A stretch of 37,395 nucleotides of DNA from Gemmatimonadota bacterium (GTDB taxonomy: Bacteria; Gemmatimonadota; Gemmatimonadetes; Longimicrobiales; Gaopeijiaceae): contig VXLT01000361.1 in NCBI GenBank assembly GCA_009841475.1, positions 1-37,395 on the forward strand, given 5' to 3'. Under the pieces are notes generated by a model. The model saw only the letters and a list, made by a program, of their open reading frames with translations. It made no database searches and was not told the DNA's origin. Below are positions 25,481-33,398 of the stretch, in pieces. Within the stretch, counting starts at the first letter, position 1; the number at the start of each line of letters is the position of its first letter. A program made the position numbers and the translations under genes.

Positions 25481-26689
25481 CTACCTGAAGAGCGCCTCGA
25501 TACGCGCCGCCAGCGTGTTGCTCATCGGAGCGCTGGACAGGTTCGCGACGATCGCCACGATCAGCCCGTTGTCGCGGTTGAGCGTCATGACCGTCCTGCC
25601 ACCGACCGATCCGCCCGTATGGGACACGATCGCCTCGCCGTGGTCGTTGGTGGTCGACCGCCAGCCAAGTCCATAGCCGGTCTCGGTGCCATCGAGCCGC
25701 GTCTGGGACGCGAAGAGCATCTCGAGGGTCTCGGCCTCGAGGTATCCGGGTTCCAGATGGGCGTTGGCGAAGAGCAGGATGTCCTCCGGAGTCGAAAGGA
25801 ATCCCCCGCCGGCCCACTTGTAGCTGTTGTCCACGTAGGGAGCGTTGACCACCTCGCCGTCTTCGTTGCGGATGTAGAAGCGGGTCCGGTGCGGGATGAC
25901 CGGCCTGACCCAATCCGCCGTCGAATGGGTCATCGCCAGGGGCTCGAACACCATGCGGTCCATGTAATCCAGGAAGGGCTCCCCGCTCGCGCCTTCGATG
26001 ACGGCGCTGACGAGGTTCCAGCCGTATGAGGAATACGCATACGTGGTGCCGGGCTCGCTCATCAGCGTATCGTCCTGGAAGATCTCCAGGCCGGAGAGCA
26101 CCGTGGGATACGGCACGGCCGAGAAGTTCTCCATTCCCCGGTAGTGTCGGATCCCTGCAAGGTGCCCGGCGAGCTGCCGGGTGGTGATGGGCCACCGCTT
26201 CACCGGCCACGAAGGCACGTAGGTGCGCACCGGGGCGTCAAGGTCCAGCGCCCCGTCCTCCACCAGATGCGCGAGAGCGGCCGCCGTGTAGGGCTTGGAC
26301 ACACTGCCGATGCGGAATCTGGTCAGCGGTGTAACCTTGACATCGTGCGTAAGATCGGAAAACCCAAAGCCTTCTGACCAAATGAGTTCGGATCCCCGGC
26401 CCACGGCGACCGAAAGACCCGGAATGTCCTCCGCCGCGATGAGCGAATCAAGGATCGCGCGGGCGGAATCGACGGCCGCGGAGTACTCCTCGGCAACGTG
26501 TCCGACGGCAGGATCGGGCGCGGCCGCGCCATCACAGGCAACCAGGAGAAGAGCGCCGGCGGCGAGCGCGACGCGGGGCCGAGGCACCGTACCGGCCGGA
26601 CCACCGCGTCCGGGCGCCTGTGATCCGTCGGTCGTGTCCACCCGCCAAATGCGCTGGACTGATGTAAAGAGAACTTTACGAAATGTCAT
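25481..26689 (-). CDS. serine beta-lactamase-family (class C/S12) lipoprotein
   Basis: 402 residues from the ATG at 26689, preferred because AGGAG lies 10 nt upstream (an ATG 9 nt earlier is too close to it). The signal region ends at L-V-A-C (C52) after a long polar start. Catalytic S129-V-S-K132 matches S-x-x-K, YSSYGWN matches the tyrosine motif, and HTGG replaces the K-T-G box. The family includes class C beta-lactamases, D-aminopeptidases, esterases and LACTB-like proteases, so resistance should not be assumed. Cell-wall peptide or ester hydrolysis outside the cytoplasm is equally likely. Confidence 0.87.
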   Translation of the reverse strand: MTFRKVLFTSVQRIWRVDTTDGSQAPGRGGPAGTVPRPRVALAAGALLLVACDGAAAPDPAVGHVAEEYSAAVDSARAILDSLIAAEDIPGLSVAVGRGSELIWSEGFGFSDLTHDVKVTPLTRFRIGSVSKPYTAAALAHLVEDGALDLDAPVRTYVPSWPVKRWPITTRQLAGHLAGIRHYRGMENFSAVPYPTVLSGLEIFQDDTLMSEPGTTYAYSSYGWNLVSAVIEGASGEPFLDYMDRMVFEPLAMTHSTADWVRPVIPHRTRFYIRNEDGEVVNAPYVDNSYKWAGGGFLSTPEDILLFANAHLEPGYLEAETLEMLFASQTRLDGTETGYGLGWRSTTNDHGEAIVSHTGGSVGGRTVMTLNRDNGLIVAIVANLSSAPMSNTLAARIEALFR

Positions 26690-26776
26690 GTTTACCATAC
26701 TCCTGTCGTGCGTGCACGTTGAGTCGGCCGACTAGGGGTCCGTGCAGGCCGTTCCCAAGGACGCCTGCGGAACTCA

Positions 26777-27712
26777 TCAACGGCGAGAGGGCAGCATGCT
26801 GCGTATCACGAATCCCATATTTGCCGGCCGCTCGGCGAGGCGCCGAACGTACCACGGGAACCAGTGTGCTCCGTAGCTGATCAACACCCGGATTCCCTTC
26901 TCTTCGGCGGCCAGCCGGTCCTGTTGCCCGTCGCCGATCCCGTAGAGCATCTGGTACTCGAAGGCATCCGGCCCCAGGCCGTTGTCCTTGGCCCACGCGT
27001 CGATCCTGCGGATCAGCGCGGTGTCGTGGGTCGCGAATCCGGCGCGGAGCCCCGCCTTGCGCGCATCGGGGGCCAGCATGCGGCACGCCTGGTCGAAGAA
27101 TGCCTGGTCGACATCGGCCTTGACCGGCAGCGCGACGCTGGGCGGTTCTGCGTAGGCCCCCTTCACCAGCCGGATCGCGGGGCCCAGGGGCACCAGGGAC
27201 TCGAGGTCGGCGGGGGTTCTGTGCAGGTATGACTGGAGGCAGACGCCGAAGTTGCGGTGGTCGGCACGGATCGAGCGGTAGAGATCGAGCGTTGGATCGA
27301 CGTAGCGGCTGTACTCCATGTCCATCCAGACCCAGTTGCCGAGGGCCTCGGCGGCCCTGGTCACCAGCCGCAGGTTCTCCTCGGCCACGTCGAGCCCGAG
27401 ATCGAGACCCAGGTGGGTGGGCTTGACCGAGAGCTCCGCGTCGAGTCCGGCGGAGGCGACCATCCCGGCGGCGTCGACGTAGTGGTTCGCGACCGCGCGC
27501 GCTTCCGCCTGGTCGGCGACGTTTTCGCCGAGGAAGGTGATGAGCGTGGGGATTCCACGCTTCCGTTCGAGGATGCCGGCGGCGTCCAGCGCCTCTTCCA
27601 GAGTCTCCCCGGGCATGAACCTGCGTGTGGCGCGTTTGACGAAGCCGAGTCCGGGCAGGGTGTTCTTGCACCAGGAGTTTTCCGAGATCCACAGGAGTGT
27701 CGATCGTATCAT
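26777..27712 (-). CDS. monofunctional proline dehydrogenase
   Basis: 311 residues, the usual length of stand-alone proline dehydrogenases. The FAD-dependent enzyme oxidises proline to 1-pyrroline-5-carboxylate. Barrel signatures appear in order: LSVKPTHLGLDLG, WMDMEYSRYVD, IRLVKGAYAEP, GFATHD, FEYQMLYGI and YGAHWFPWYVRRLAERPAN, the last carrying the substrate-binding arginines. The P5C dehydrogenase partner is not in the window. It lies 75 bp after the glycosyltransferase gene on the same strand and may be co-transcribed. Confidence 0.95.
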   Translation of the reverse strand: MIRSTLLWISENSWCKNTLPGLGFVKRATRRFMPGETLEEALDAAGILERKRGIPTLITFLGENVADQAEARAVANHYVDAAGMVASAGLDAELSVKPTHLGLDLGLDVAEENLRLVTRAAEALGNWVWMDMEYSRYVDPTLDLYRSIRADHRNFGVCLQSYLHRTPADLESLVPLGPAIRLVKGAYAEPPSVALPVKADVDQAFFDQACRMLAPDARKAGLRAGFATHDTALIRRIDAWAKDNGLGPDAFEYQMLYGIGDGQQDRLAAEEKGIRVLISYGAHWFPWYVRRLAERPANMGFVIRSMLPSRR

Positions 27713-27787
27713 GACTCAATACTGGGGTTCGCGGGGGGCGTGCGCCAGCAGTGGGCGAGGCGCCTCGGACGTTCGGTCACGGACTTG

Positions 27788-28516
27788 CTACAACTTCCCG
27801 AAGAGGTCCAGGAGCCTGAGCTTCCAGACGCGCCACACGGCCTCCACAATGATGCTTCTGGACATCTTCGATTCGCCGGTGTCCCTCTCCGTGAAGACGA
27901 TGGGCACCTCGCACAGGGTGTACCCTGCCCGCCACGCCCGCAGCTTGAGTTCGATCTGGAAGCTGTAGCCGTTGGACTCGATCTTCTCGAGCCCGACCGA
28001 CTCGATGACCTCGCGGCGGAAGGCGTTGAAGCCTCCGGTGGCATCGTTCACGGGAATCCGCGTGATGGCGCGCGCGTACCAGGAGCCGAAGAGGCTGATC
28101 AGGAGGCGGCTCATCGGCCAGTTCACCACCGCGATGCGGCCACCGGCGTAGCGGGACCCGACAGCCACGTCCGCGTCTTCCAGCGCGGACACGAGTCCGG
28201 GCAGCCTGTCGGGAGGATGGGACAGGTCCGCGTCCATCTCGATGAGGATGTCGAACTCCCCCTCCAGGCCCCGGCGGAACCCGGCCACGTACGCGGCCCC
28301 GAGGCCGAGCTTTCCGGGCCGGTGGAGCACTTCCACCCGGTCGTTCTCGGCCGCGAGCCGGTCCGCCAGCCTCCCGGTCCCATCCGGCGAGTTGTCGTCG
28401 ACCACCAGCACGTGGAAGGCGTCCCCCTGCCCCAGGATCAGCGGCACGATGCGCGGCAGGTTCTCCGCCTCGTTGTAGGTGGGGACGATCACCAGGACGC
28501 GGAGGGGGGAGGTCAT
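27788..28516 (-). CDS. polyprenyl-phosphate glycosyltransferase (DPM1/polyprenol-phosphate mannose synthase type)
   Basis: 242 residues, a GT2 family enzyme without C-terminal membrane helices. VIVPTYNEAENLPRIV opens the fold, VVDDNSPDGTG and EMDADLSHPPDRLP carry the nucleotide and metal-binding Asp residues, and NDATGGFNAFRREVIE and GYSFQIELKLRAWRAGY are DPM1-type blocks. Such enzymes move a sugar from a nucleotide donor to polyprenyl phosphate on the cytoplasmic side. The start overlaps the stop of the upstream membrane/methyltransferase gene by 4 bp (ATGA). Mannose is the commonest sugar of the family but is not proven here. Confidence 0.92.
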   Translation of the reverse strand: MTSPLRVLVIVPTYNEAENLPRIVPLILGQGDAFHVLVVDDNSPDGTGRLADRLAAENDRVEVLHRPGKLGLGAAYVAGFRRGLEGEFDILIEMDADLSHPPDRLPGLVSALEDADVAVGSRYAGGRIAVVNWPMSRLLISLFGSWYARAITRIPVNDATGGFNAFRREVIESVGLEKIESNGYSFQIELKLRAWRAGYTLCEVPIVFTERDTGESKMSRSIIVEAVWRVWKLRLLDLFGKL

Positions 28517-30216
28517 GGGGCCTCCGGTTTCACGGCGAGGACGGCGATCCTCCGCCTCAGCAGAGGCACCCACCGTTGCAGGAGCCGCTCCGCGAAGACG
28601 AGGCCCGGCACATGTGATTCGGCGAAATACGCCCGCTCGATCTCGAAGCCGGCGTCGTCGAGGAGCTGTTTCATTCGCGTCATCGACTTGTAGTCCACAT
28701 GGCTCGGGTCGCGCTGGAGGACGACATTGTTGTTCTTCAACACCTCGAGGATGTGGGAGCGGCACGGGGTCCACACCGCAAAGCGTCCACCGGGCTTGAG
28801 CACCCGGAATGCCTCCCTTGCGACCTCCTCGGAGTCCTCCGGATACAGGTGTTCGAAGAGGTCTGCCGCTACGATCGAATCGAATGAAGCGGAAGGGAGG
28901 TGGGTGGCCCGGGCGTCCGCACAGACGAAGGATACATTGTCAAGATCCAGTTGCCCCGCGCGCGCGCTGCAACCGGCAACCGCTCGTTCGGAGAAGTCGA
29001 GGCCGACCACTTCGCCGACCTTGGGTCCCAGGGCAACGCTGATCGTCCCCCACCCGCAACCCAGGTCAAGCACGCGGTTCCCCGGGTCGGGCCTGTGGAG
29101 TTCCAGCACCTTCCCGACCCGGTAGCGCTGGAAGCGGCTGTTGAAATCCTGCATGCGCGTACCGTCGGCAAAGTAGGCCGATTCGTCGTAGTACTCCTTG
29201 CCGATCCGCACCGGGCCGTCCTTCGCCCCGGCCGAGCCGGATCCGCGAAGCAGCCATGCGCCCCCGGCGGCGGCAGCCAGCTCGGTCACCGTGATCCAGA
29301 CGCGCTGCAGCGCGGCCAGCACGACGCTCGGGCCGGGTCCCAGCAGCGGCGTCAGCAGGAAGACGAGCGAGCCTTCGCGAACCCCGATCCCCGCCGGGAG
29401 GAACGAGATGTAGCCGGCGAAATAGGCGGCGGCGAAGGCGGTTGTCGCGAACACCACCGGTACCGGCAGTCCCAGGCCGGCCGCCAGGCTGGCAAACGCG
29501 GCACCGAAGACGAGCCAGTTCAGCATGTATCCCGGCACCAGCAGCAAGAGGCGCCGGCCGGCATCCCCGGGCAGTTCACCGGAGTGGCCCACCCGCTTCA
29601 GGATCCACCGGAGCAGGACTTCCGCCCCGCCAAGGTAGAGGAACGCACCCAGTGCCAGCACTGCGCCAAAGCCCACCGCAAGCCCCGCGGCCCCGCTGGA
29701 GTCGTTCATCTGGTAGGCGACCCATCCCCCGAGGATCGCGGCGCCGATCAGGTTGAGGATCTGGGCAACGATCGCGGCACCGGTGGCGCGCACCCCGGAC
29801 ATCCCCGCACGCCGCGCGAGGACGGCCAGCCCGGCGACCTGGACCACCTTGCCCGGCACGTATCGGCCCAGGTTGGCGACCAGCAGCATCGCGGTCCCCT
29901 GCACCACCGGCACGGGTTTCTCGCCGAAGGCCACCAGCACCCTCGACCACAGGGCGGCAGGGATCACGAACACCACAAGGAGCAGCGCCGCCGAGAGCAC
30001 CAGGAAGGGCACGTTCAGCCGCACGACACTCCATTCTACCATCTCCCAGGCCTCTGCCAGGGTCAACTCCGCACCGCGCAGTATCAGCCACGTGATCGCT
30101 ATGGCCAGCACCAGCTTCAGGGGCAGCATCCACCAGCGCCGGCTGGCGCGATCGGTTGCGCCGTCCTGCTTCAAATCGGGGTTGGCGGCGCCCTCCTCCC
30201 CGGGGCTCGGCGTCAT
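28513..30216 (-). CDS. LPG-synthase-type membrane domain fused to SAM methyltransferase
   Basis: 567 residues from the ATG at 30216, which overlaps the stop of the YfhO-like gene by 4 bp. Residues ~30-330 are a polytopic domain of the lysylphosphatidylglycerol-synthase/YbhN/AglD type (ANLGRYVPGKVVQVAGLAVL, YFAGYISFLPAGIGVREGSL). Several relatives are suspected flippases or lipid-handling proteins. Residues ~345-567 are a class I methyltransferase with motif I VLDLGCGWG at 382-390, ADLFEHL and RVLKPGGRFAVWTP. The two parts are normally separate proteins. No frameshift is needed for the fusion. A role in moving and methylating a lipid-linked sugar is inferred from the neighbours. Confidence 0.88.
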   Translation of the reverse strand: MTPSPGEEGAANPDLKQDGATDRASRRWWMLPLKLVLAIAITWLILRGAELTLAEAWEMVEWSVVRLNVPFLVLSAALLLVVFVIPAALWSRVLVAFGEKPVPVVQGTAMLLVANLGRYVPGKVVQVAGLAVLARRAGMSGVRATGAAIVAQILNLIGAAILGGWVAYQMNDSSGAAGLAVGFGAVLALGAFLYLGGAEVLLRWILKRVGHSGELPGDAGRRLLLLVPGYMLNWLVFGAAFASLAAGLGLPVPVVFATTAFAAAYFAGYISFLPAGIGVREGSLVFLLTPLLGPGPSVVLAALQRVWITVTELAAAAGGAWLLRGSGSAGAKDGPVRIGKEYYDESAYFADGTRMQDFNSRFQRYRVGKVLELHRPDPGNRVLDLGCGWGTISVALGPKVGEVVGLDFSERAVAGCSARAGQLDLDNVSFVCADARATHLPSASFDSIVAADLFEHLYPEDSEEVAREAFRVLKPGGRFAVWTPCRSHILEVLKNNNVVLQRDPSHVDYKSMTRMKQLLDDAGFEIERAYFAESHVPGLVFAERLLQRWVPLLRRRIAVLAVKPEAP

Positions 30217-32678
30217 GCCGCCGCGTCCTGGCGCCGCAAACGCCCTGCCAGACCGCGCATGTACGGGGAGGCGAGCAGCACCAGCACAACCACCGCCGCC
30301 CCTATGCTGATCCAGAGCGCCTGCCGCACCGTAGGGGCCGTGAAGCGCATTGTCACCGTGTGCTCCCCGGCTTCCGGGATCCGCACGGCCTGCAGAGTCA
30401 GGTTGGCCCGGTGGACATCGGCGGGCTCGCCGTTGATCTCGGCCACCCACCCGGGAAACCAGTTCTCCGAGATGACCAGCAGCGCGGGGCCGGTTGTACT
30501 CACCCTCAGCTCACGCTGGTCCGGCTCGTAGCTCACCCACTCGACCGCGCCGGAGCCCCCGCCCCCCACGGCCTCGGGGAGCGGCGCGGCCAGGATCGCC
30601 TCGCGCCCGGGGTCAAAGTCGCTCGACAGAATGCGCACGAGAGTGGCCTCGTCGTCCTCCACGACGCTGACCTCCCCGGCGATCCAGGCCCGTTCGAGAC
30701 CGTCGTACGCGTAGACCGTTTCGGCGCCGTAGGGACCCTGGCCGGTACTCTGCGCCGGCGGGCCCCCGTCCGCGGGAGCGCCCGAAAGGACCAAATACCG
30801 GACGTTCATCATGCGGAGCACGTTGGGGTGCGTGGTGTTGGCCCCGCGGGACTGGCTCCCCTCGAGGCCCAGCAGCATGCGGTAGCGGGCCAGGTCGTTC
30901 GGGTGATGTCCCGCGAGGATGTCGAGGCCGTGCATGGCGAGGTCGACGCTCTGTTCGTTGCGGAAATCGCGACGGAAGTCGGCGACCCGGAATGGGGTTT
31001 CCGCCGTGAGGCGCTCCTGCAGGAAGCGCACGTTGGCGGTCGGGGCCGCCCACTCGTGGAAATCCACCGTGCGGATGAAGGCGCGGTCGATGCGGCCGAG
31101 GTCCACGGCGACGAGGACGGCGAGGGCGGCCAGGGCGGCCGTGTGCGAAATCTTCCCTTCGCGCGCCGCCCAGGTTGCCGTGACGGTGAGGCCGGCGAGG
31201 AGCAGCGCGAAGGCGAAGCCGCGGGTGATGAAGGGCAGCGCGCGGGCCAGGGCGGCCTGCTGGGCCTCCGCCATGCCGGTATGGATGCTGGTGGTCCAGA
31301 TGCCGGTGAGCGCCCCGCTCCCCTGCAGCAGCAGCCCCAGAAGCAGGAGTCCCAGGAATCCCAGGAGCGCCCGCCCCCGCCTGCTTTTCAGGAACCGCCC
31401 CGGCTTCGGCGATTCCCGCACCAGGTCCTCGACCCCGAGCGTGAAAAGCGTCACGACCCCGAAGCTCACCAGAAAGGCCGCGATCGCCGGAACGCGGAAG
31501 AGCGACATCCCGGGCACGACCTCGTAGAAGATCCGCCAGACCGGCGTGTGCGCCCCAAGCGCGTAGAGGAGCCATGCGAGACTCAGTCCGGCCATGAACC
31601 ACCGGAGCGGCCGTCTCCGGTGCCCCAGGAGCCCGAAGAGGGCCAGGACCAGCACCGTGATGCCCAGGTACTCATGGTTGAGCTTGAGCGCGTTCCTGCC
31701 CCAGTAGGTGCCCTGCCCCCAGCTCGCGTCAGCACCCGTGTTGCCCACGAATTCGGGGACCGCCAGGGCCAGAACCTCCTCCGGGTGGAAGGACCAGGAG
31801 GTCGCGTAGGCGATTCTCTGTTCGGTCGTCGCGTCCACCGTGGTCGCCACGCGGCGCGAGTACTCCCCGACGTACCCGGCGGCGGGCACGAGCTGCCACG
31901 CGGTGAGCGCCCCCCCGAGGAGCGAGCTGCCCAGGAAGACGCCCATGACCAGTGTCGCCCGGGAGAGGCGGCGCTTTCGGCCGGCGGCCTCCCCCGCCCT
32001 CCACATCAGTACGGTGCGGAAGATCGCGTACACGCCCACGGACCCGAAAAGGAAGTAGCTCGTCTGGAACTGCGTGGTCAGGATGGTCAGCGCCACCGCG
32101 CCCGCGAGCCCCGCCGCCGTTCGTCCAGAGGGGCCGCGGAGGAGTGACTCGGTGGCCCAGAAGACCAGCGGCGTCAGCGACGCGACCATGAGCTTCCCGT
32201 CGTTGCCCCCGAGCGTCAGCGTGACCATCACCGGCGCCATCAGCCACGCCAGCCCTCCGAGGGTCGCGGCCGGGCGTCCGAGCCCCAGGGCCCGCGCCCA
32301 CCCGTACATGAAGAAGCCCCCGGCGATCACATGCAGCACCAGCTTCCATCCCAGGACGCGGTAGGTGTCGGTCAGGAAGTAGAGGAGGCTCGTGGGGTAG
32401 ATGAAGTCCCCCCCCGAAATCGCCTCGATCATGGGGACGCCTCCGAGCAGCCTCGGTGCCCAGAGCGGGAAGTCGCCGGTGGTGAGTCGCTCGGCCAGGA
32501 ACGCGCGCCCCATGTAGCCCAGTGCTTCCGTGTCGGCGCCGTACAGCATCAGGTTGGAGAAGATGAACTCGCCGTAGAGGATGATGGTAGCAAGCAAGAA
32601 GACCCCGGCGGTCAGCCACCGCGGCACTCGGAGCGCGTTTCCGCCCGGCTGACCGGAACTGCCTGGATGGCGCATCAT
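30213..32678 (-). CDS. YfhO-family GT-C-like membrane protein
   Basis: 821 residues with about a dozen membrane segments, a large extracytoplasmic region (~500-780) and a final helix before a basic tail. Recognisable blocks are DTEALGYMGRAFLAERLTTG, DFPLWAPRLLGGVPMIEAIS and GMSLFRVPAIAAFLVSFGVV. YfhO proteins act with a CsbB-like polyprenyl-phosphate glycosyltransferase to add sugars to cell-surface polymers. The ATG at 32678 is followed by a second ATG and lacks a strong RBS; a longer N-terminus is open but looks non-coding. It is the first gene of the overlapping trio. Confidence 0.88.
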   Translation of the reverse strand: MMRHPGSSGQPGGNALRVPRWLTAGVFLLATIILYGEFIFSNLMLYGADTEALGYMGRAFLAERLTTGDFPLWAPRLLGGVPMIEAISGGDFIYPTSLLYFLTDTYRVLGWKLVLHVIAGGFFMYGWARALGLGRPAATLGGLAWLMAPVMVTLTLGGNDGKLMVASLTPLVFWATESLLRGPSGRTAAGLAGAVALTILTTQFQTSYFLFGSVGVYAIFRTVLMWRAGEAAGRKRRLSRATLVMGVFLGSSLLGGALTAWQLVPAAGYVGEYSRRVATTVDATTEQRIAYATSWSFHPEEVLALAVPEFVGNTGADASWGQGTYWGRNALKLNHEYLGITVLVLALFGLLGHRRRPLRWFMAGLSLAWLLYALGAHTPVWRIFYEVVPGMSLFRVPAIAAFLVSFGVVTLFTLGVEDLVRESPKPGRFLKSRRGRALLGFLGLLLLGLLLQGSGALTGIWTTSIHTGMAEAQQAALARALPFITRGFAFALLLAGLTVTATWAAREGKISHTAALAALAVLVAVDLGRIDRAFIRTVDFHEWAAPTANVRFLQERLTAETPFRVADFRRDFRNEQSVDLAMHGLDILAGHHPNDLARYRMLLGLEGSQSRGANTTHPNVLRMMNVRYLVLSGAPADGGPPAQSTGQGPYGAETVYAYDGLERAWIAGEVSVVEDDEATLVRILSSDFDPGREAILAAPLPEAVGGGGSGAVEWVSYEPDQRELRVSTTGPALLVISENWFPGWVAEINGEPADVHRANLTLQAVRIPEAGEHTVTMRFTAPTVRQALWISIGAAVVVLVLLASPYMRGLAGRLRRQDAAA

Positions 32679-32827
32679 CTGGTTCTCGCTGCTGTTCCTG
32701 GTTGGTCCCGGCCAAGGAAGGGCCGAGTTTCGTGTGGGCGAGCGTGCGGCGCGACGCGGAGGAAGGTGGCCGCTCGCACAAGGGGCGGACGCACGAATAC
32801 GGTATCCCGGTTGCACCGTCGATTCAA

Positions 32828-32866
32828 GCCGGGTTGTGCTGGCCCGTTGTGTCGGCCCGTTGTTGC
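32828..32866. repeat. three 13-bp direct repeats in the divergent promoter region
   Basis: gccgggttgtgct, ggcccgttgtgtc and ggcccgttgttgc follow one another at 13-bp intervals. The core GGCCCGTTGT is exact in the last two. They sit between the divergent YfhO and MaoC genes, overlap the candidate -35 of the latter, and look like binding sites for a regulator. Confidence 0.5.
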
Positions 32867-32889
32867 CGCCGAATGGTTTGGATTATCGT
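32860..32889 (+). promoter_or_regulatory. candidate promoter of the MaoC-FkbH-ACP operon
   Basis: TTGTTG (32860-32865), an 18-nt spacer and TATCGT (32884-32889) precede the ATG at 32946 by about 57 nt. An 8-C run follows at 32899-32906 in the likely early transcribed region. Confidence 0.4.
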
Positions 32890-32945
32890 TTACTGAGACC
32901 CCCCCCACTTCTCGCGTATTGCGGGCGGAGCCGCGACAGCAGCGA

Positions 32946-33389
32946 ATGACCCCCAAGTTGCAGGTCAAAGACCTCAGGACGTCCAGGCTTACCGTGGACG
33001 AGGCGTCGATGCGAGCGTTCGCGGAACTGTCGGGAGACACGAATCCGATCCACGTCGACGGAGACAGCGCGCGCAGTGCCGGCTTTCCCAGGCGGGTGGC
33101 ATACGCCGGTCTTCTCCTCGCAGAGGTCAGTCGGCTCATCGGAACCCGCATTCCGGGGCCCGGATCGCTCTGTGTCTCGTACCAGTTCGACTTCAAGGCT
33201 CCCGTGCTCGTAGGTGAATCGGTCCTGTTCGAAGTCACTGTCACCCACTACTCGGAGGCGGCGCGCGTGGCGCTCCTCCGGTTCGTCGTCTGCCGGGAGC
33301 ACGATCAGGAGATCGCGATGGAGGGCTCGGCGACGGTCCGTGTTCCGGTCAACGAGGGGTGCGGGCGTCACTTGGCCGCCGACGGCTGA
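32946..33389 (+). CDS. MaoC-like hotdog-fold hydratase/dehydratase
   Basis: 147 residues, a single hotdog domain. The hydratase motif D31-x-N33-P-I-H36 (SGDTNPIHVD) holds the catalytic Asp and His, and FPRRVAYAGLLLAEVSRLIG covers the following helix. MaoC enzymes hydrate or dehydrate acyl-thioesters on CoA or ACP. The gene is 9 bp upstream of the FkbH-like gene and in the same transcript as an ACP, so an ACP-bound substrate is likely. The ATG at 32946 gives the normal domain start; the open frame further upstream is not supported. No strong RBS is seen. Confidence 0.85.
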   Translation: MTPKLQVKDLRTSRLTVDEASMRAFAELSGDTNPIHVDGDSARSAGFPRRVAYAGLLLAEVSRLIGTRIPGPGSLCVSYQFDFKAPVLVGESVLFEVTVTHYSEAARVALLRFVVCREHDQEIAMEGSATVRVPVNEGCGRHLAADG

Positions 33390-33398
33390 AAGAGCACG

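Noticed and set aside
26683-26694. Second copy of the AACATGACATT sequence found in the 17494 palindrome
   Set aside because: It spans the start codon region of the beta-lactamase-family gene and lacks the second arm, so it is most likely chance.
28900-32147. Long + strand open frames (543 and 663 codons)
   Set aside because: Antisense to the fused membrane/methyltransferase and YfhO genes, whose - strand products have clear motifs and membrane segments.
32899-32906. Run of eight C residues as a phase-variation tract
   Set aside because: It lies outside any coding frame and is short for slippage; G/C runs are common in this genome.
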